Shown here one piece after another: positions 16,867 to 18,135 of a DNA stretch of 18,135 nucleotides (its first letter is position 1; the number at the start of each line of letters is the position of its first letter). Position numbers and translations under genes: made by a program. This stretch comes from JAWOGN01 sp046496815 (lineage in GTDB: Bacteria > Desulfobacterota > DSM-4660 > Desulfatiglandales > Desulfatiglandaceae). Where the stretch lies: NCBI GenBank assembly GCA_046496815.1, contig JAWOGN010000392.1, positions 1 to 18,135 on the forward strand, written 5' to 3'. The notes beneath the pieces were generated by a model, which had not been told where the DNA came from, made no database searches, and saw only the letters and a list, made by a program, of their open reading frames with translations.

Positions 16867-16920
16867 ATTCTTTCATTTTGCATTGTTTTTTTTAAAATCG
16901 TTTTATTGTACTGACCTAAT

Positions 16921-17649
16921 TCATTTTTTTCTTCTTCTGATTCCGATCAGGGTCAGCAAACCTGAGCCCAGCAGGATAGCGGCACCCGGAATCGGCACGG
17001 CACTGTAGGAAACCAGCAGGTTGTCTCCGCGGCTATCCAATGTGAAAGTCCCGGCCAAGGTGAGTTCCCGGGTAAAGAGATCAAATGCGTACAGATCATA
17101 ACCACCAAGGATGCCTTCGTTCAAAACAGCCTCGGCCCCGAAAGTTGAACCGGGATTTACCAGCAGACCAGCATAAATGCCGGGAGTCGTGCCGCCGTTC
17201 ATCCAGTTGTGATAGGGACCATCGGCTTTACTGAGAACTTCTTTTCGATTGGTGCCACTTATGCCTGGATCATCATAAGAATTTAACAAAATAGCGTCTT
17301 GATACCCGGCAAAGGGGTTGCCCATTGAGAAATCAGTTGTATCAGAGGCAAATAACGCAGGTACATCAATATAATCCGGATCTCGTCCACCACCAAAAAC
17401 ACCGACTTTGATGTCACCCCAACTGGCTGCGCCGAAATCGGAAAGAGATATTTCGGTATCCAGGTTTGAGTAGCTTATGGTTGTATCCAGACCAACGCCC
17501 AGGTCAAAATGAGCCTCGTTTCCTGTGGCCTCAAATGGTTCTCCCTCATATGCTACCAGCTGAAGATTTCCATATTCAAAAGCGGCCATGGCATTGCTGC
17601 CGAATGCCACAACAGCAATGACCGTTAAGATCACAAAAAGCTTCTTCAT
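16921..17649 (-). CDS. PEP-CTERM-like sorted exported protein
   Basis: 242 residues. A Sec signal peptide (MKKLFVILTVIAVVAFG... cleaved near AMA, residue 22) precedes an all-beta-looking Gly/Asp/Ser-rich body without cysteines. The C-terminus is a tripartite sorting tail: VPIPGAA (218-224), a hydrophobic helix (about 222-236, ILLGSGLLTLIGI) and a basic end RRRKK. This matches the PEP-CTERM/VPxP class processed by exosortases, known to link to exopolysaccharide production and surface display. The recognition motif is the VPIPG variant rather than VPEP. No exosortase gene is in the window. The start is secure, with AGGAGG eight bases upstream. The body does not match a family I recognise. A leader of about 340 bases and a terminator-bearing RNA module lie upstream, and the Cys-rich PBP-like gene follows. 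Confidence 0.85.
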   Translation of the reverse strand: MKKLFVILTVIAVVAFGSNAMAAFEYGNLQLVAYEGEPFEATGNEAHFDLGVGLDTTISYSNLDTEISLSDFGAASWGDIKVGVFGGGRDPDYIDVPALFASDTTDFSMGNPFAGYQDAILLNSYDDPGISGTNRKEVLSKADGPYHNWMNGGTTPGIYAGLLVNPGSTFGAEAVLNEGILGGYDLYAFDLFTRELTLAGTFTLDSRGDNLLVSYSAVPIPGAAILLGSGLLTLIGIRRRKK

Positions 17650-17654
17650 TTCGT

Positions 17655-17777
17655 TTACCTCCTAATAGTTAAGTTGTTTTGTCCCCAGGCAGCCCGGCGA
17701 TCTGGTGATTTGGTCAAATAGTTAACTTTCTGAATGGTTGAATAGGACAAAATGTAGATAAGTATCAATTTTTTCAT
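17655..17777 (-). CDS. Possible 40-residue leader ORF (uncertain)
   Basis: An ATG at 17777 opens 40 codons: a hydrophobic start (MKKLILIYILSYS) and a polar end. The TAA stop falls immediately after the AGGAGG used by the PEP-CTERM gene. Its own Shine-Dalgarno is weak (GTGAG, seven bases upstream). It could be a leader peptide or chance. Confidence 0.2.
   Translation of the reverse strand: MKKLILIYILSYSTIQKVNYLTKSPDRRAAWGQNNLTIRR
17658..17663 (-). promoter_or_regulatory. Strong Shine-Dalgarno of the PEP-CTERM-like gene
   Basis: AGGAGG, then TAAACGAA, then ATG at 17649. It overlaps the end of the possible leader ORF. Confidence 0.85.
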
Positions 17778-17990
17778 TTTTATCTCACGAATAATTTGTC
17801 GATATTCCAAATTCTCAAATCAACTATTCAACTTGTCGGCAGACCCTTTGGCATTCCGTCCCCCGGTCGCCCGGGGTTTGGCATTTTTTCTGAAGACCTC
17901 GTGAATAAACTGTTTCCGGTAGATACTGCACACCCAACGAATACCCTCCTTTTTACCACCTCCTTTCCGGCTGCTTGCGGGCCTGAATAC
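17664..17990 (-). other. Long untranslated leader between terminator module and PEP-CTERM gene
   Basis: It contains two purine-rich SD-like boxes soon after the terminator (AGGAGGTGGTAAAAAGGAGG). A GC hairpin CCCCGG-gcga-CCGGGG (17876-17861) is flanked by direct repeats of AATGCCAAA (17885-17877 and 17855-17847). The inverted pair CTATTCAAC and GTTGAATAG lies around 17822-17830 and 17736-17744. No start-to-stop reading frame here resembles a known protein. I see no confident promoter. Confidence 0.45.
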
Positions 17991-18030
17991 AAAAAGCCCG
18001 AACAATGAGCAGCGTGCTCTTTATTCGGGC
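17991..18030 (-). terminator. Intrinsic terminator upstream of the PEP-CTERM gene
   Basis: GCCCGAA-taaa-GAGCA-cgc-TGCTC-attg-TTCGGGC, followed by TTTTTG on the minus strand. The two-tier stem matches the layout of the terminator at 12600-12639. Confidence 0.82.
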
Positions 18031-18068
18031 TTCCTGGTTCTCAAACCGGGTGAGGCAGCAAAGTACCC
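17991..18068 (-). promoter_or_regulatory. Candidate structured leader RNA, copy 2 (GGGTACTTTGCTG module with terminator)
   Basis: On the minus strand: GGGTACTTTGCTG, 16 bases (including CTCA-cccggt-TTGAG), AACCAG, GA, AGCCCG, then the terminator stem and T-run. The order and spacing are identical to 12600-12677, while insert and loop sequences differ. It precedes a surface-protein transcription unit, as copy 1 does. The 67 bases upstream, to the window edge, show no clear promoter or gene. Confidence 0.5.
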
Positions 18069-18135
18069 TTCGAAATTTTATTGCGTTATAAACCGTCCTT
18101 GTTACGGCAGTATTAGTGTCGGATTAGGTTTTGAT

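Noticed and set aside
17820..18005. A 61-codon minus-strand frame (and an opposing 70-codon plus frame)
   Set aside because: The minus frame starts at the terminator T-run and runs through a GC hairpin with direct repeats; neither frame shows a recognisable domain, though a relic of a mobile element cannot be excluded.

Overview
The window looks like a surface and envelope locus from a Gram-negative bacterium, most probably a member of Desulfobacterota (Desulfobacterales-like). That placement is an inference from four things: a giant DUF3739-type filamentous haemagglutinin, a PEP-CTERM-type protein, a tandem AMIN-domain protein, and dispersed GTCATTCC...GGAATCCAG palindromic repeats. All six recognisable protein genes lie on the minus strand, so the locus reads from right to left. 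Every one of them begins with a signal peptide or signal anchor.

Right to left, the layout is as follows. (1) 17991-18068: a leader RNA module ending in a strong intrinsic terminator. (2) 17650-17990: about 340 bases of untranslated leader, with a GC-rich hairpin and a possible 40-codon ORF ending inside the next ribosome binding site. (3) 16921-17649: a small exported protein with a PEP-CTERM-like C-terminal sorting tail. (4) 15383-16855: a secreted, very cysteine-rich protein with PstS-like periplasmic binding protein motifs, probably co-transcribed with (3) and closed by a perfect terminator hairpin. (5) 12909-14969: an exported protein with two tandem SlyD/FKBP-like halves and a C-terminal thioredoxin fold whose active site is CGYS (CxxS). 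It has its own promoter and a long leader carrying a palindromic repeat. (6) 12600-12677: a second copy of the leader/terminator module, followed by another palindromic repeat. (7) 2216-12379: a 3387-residue TPS-type filamentous haemagglutinin, which occupies more than half the window. (8) 1553-2209: a small STN-domain protein only six bases downstream, with a TTG start whose Shine-Dalgarno sequence overlaps the adhesin stop codon. (9) 1008-1552: a repeat-bearing intergenic region. (10) 1-1007: the 5' part of a tandem AMIN-domain protein that runs off the window.

The genes suggest an extracellular matrix or adhesion locus. The adhesin and its coupled STN partner form one unit and the PEP-CTERM and Cys-rich proteins form another. 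The FKBP/thioredoxin protein is a plausible periplasmic folding helper for such substrates. No TpsB transporter, exosortase, rRNA, tRNA, CRISPR array or transposase is visible.

The most interesting signal is non-coding. Two leaders, at 12600-12677 and 17991-18068, share the box GGGTACTTTGCTG, then exactly 16 variable bases, then AACCAG, two bases and AGCCCG, which opens a terminator stem. The loop sequences differ while pairing is kept. They precede the two most obvious surface-protein transcription units. I cannot assign them to a known riboswitch class, and they look like a candidate attenuation-type structured RNA.
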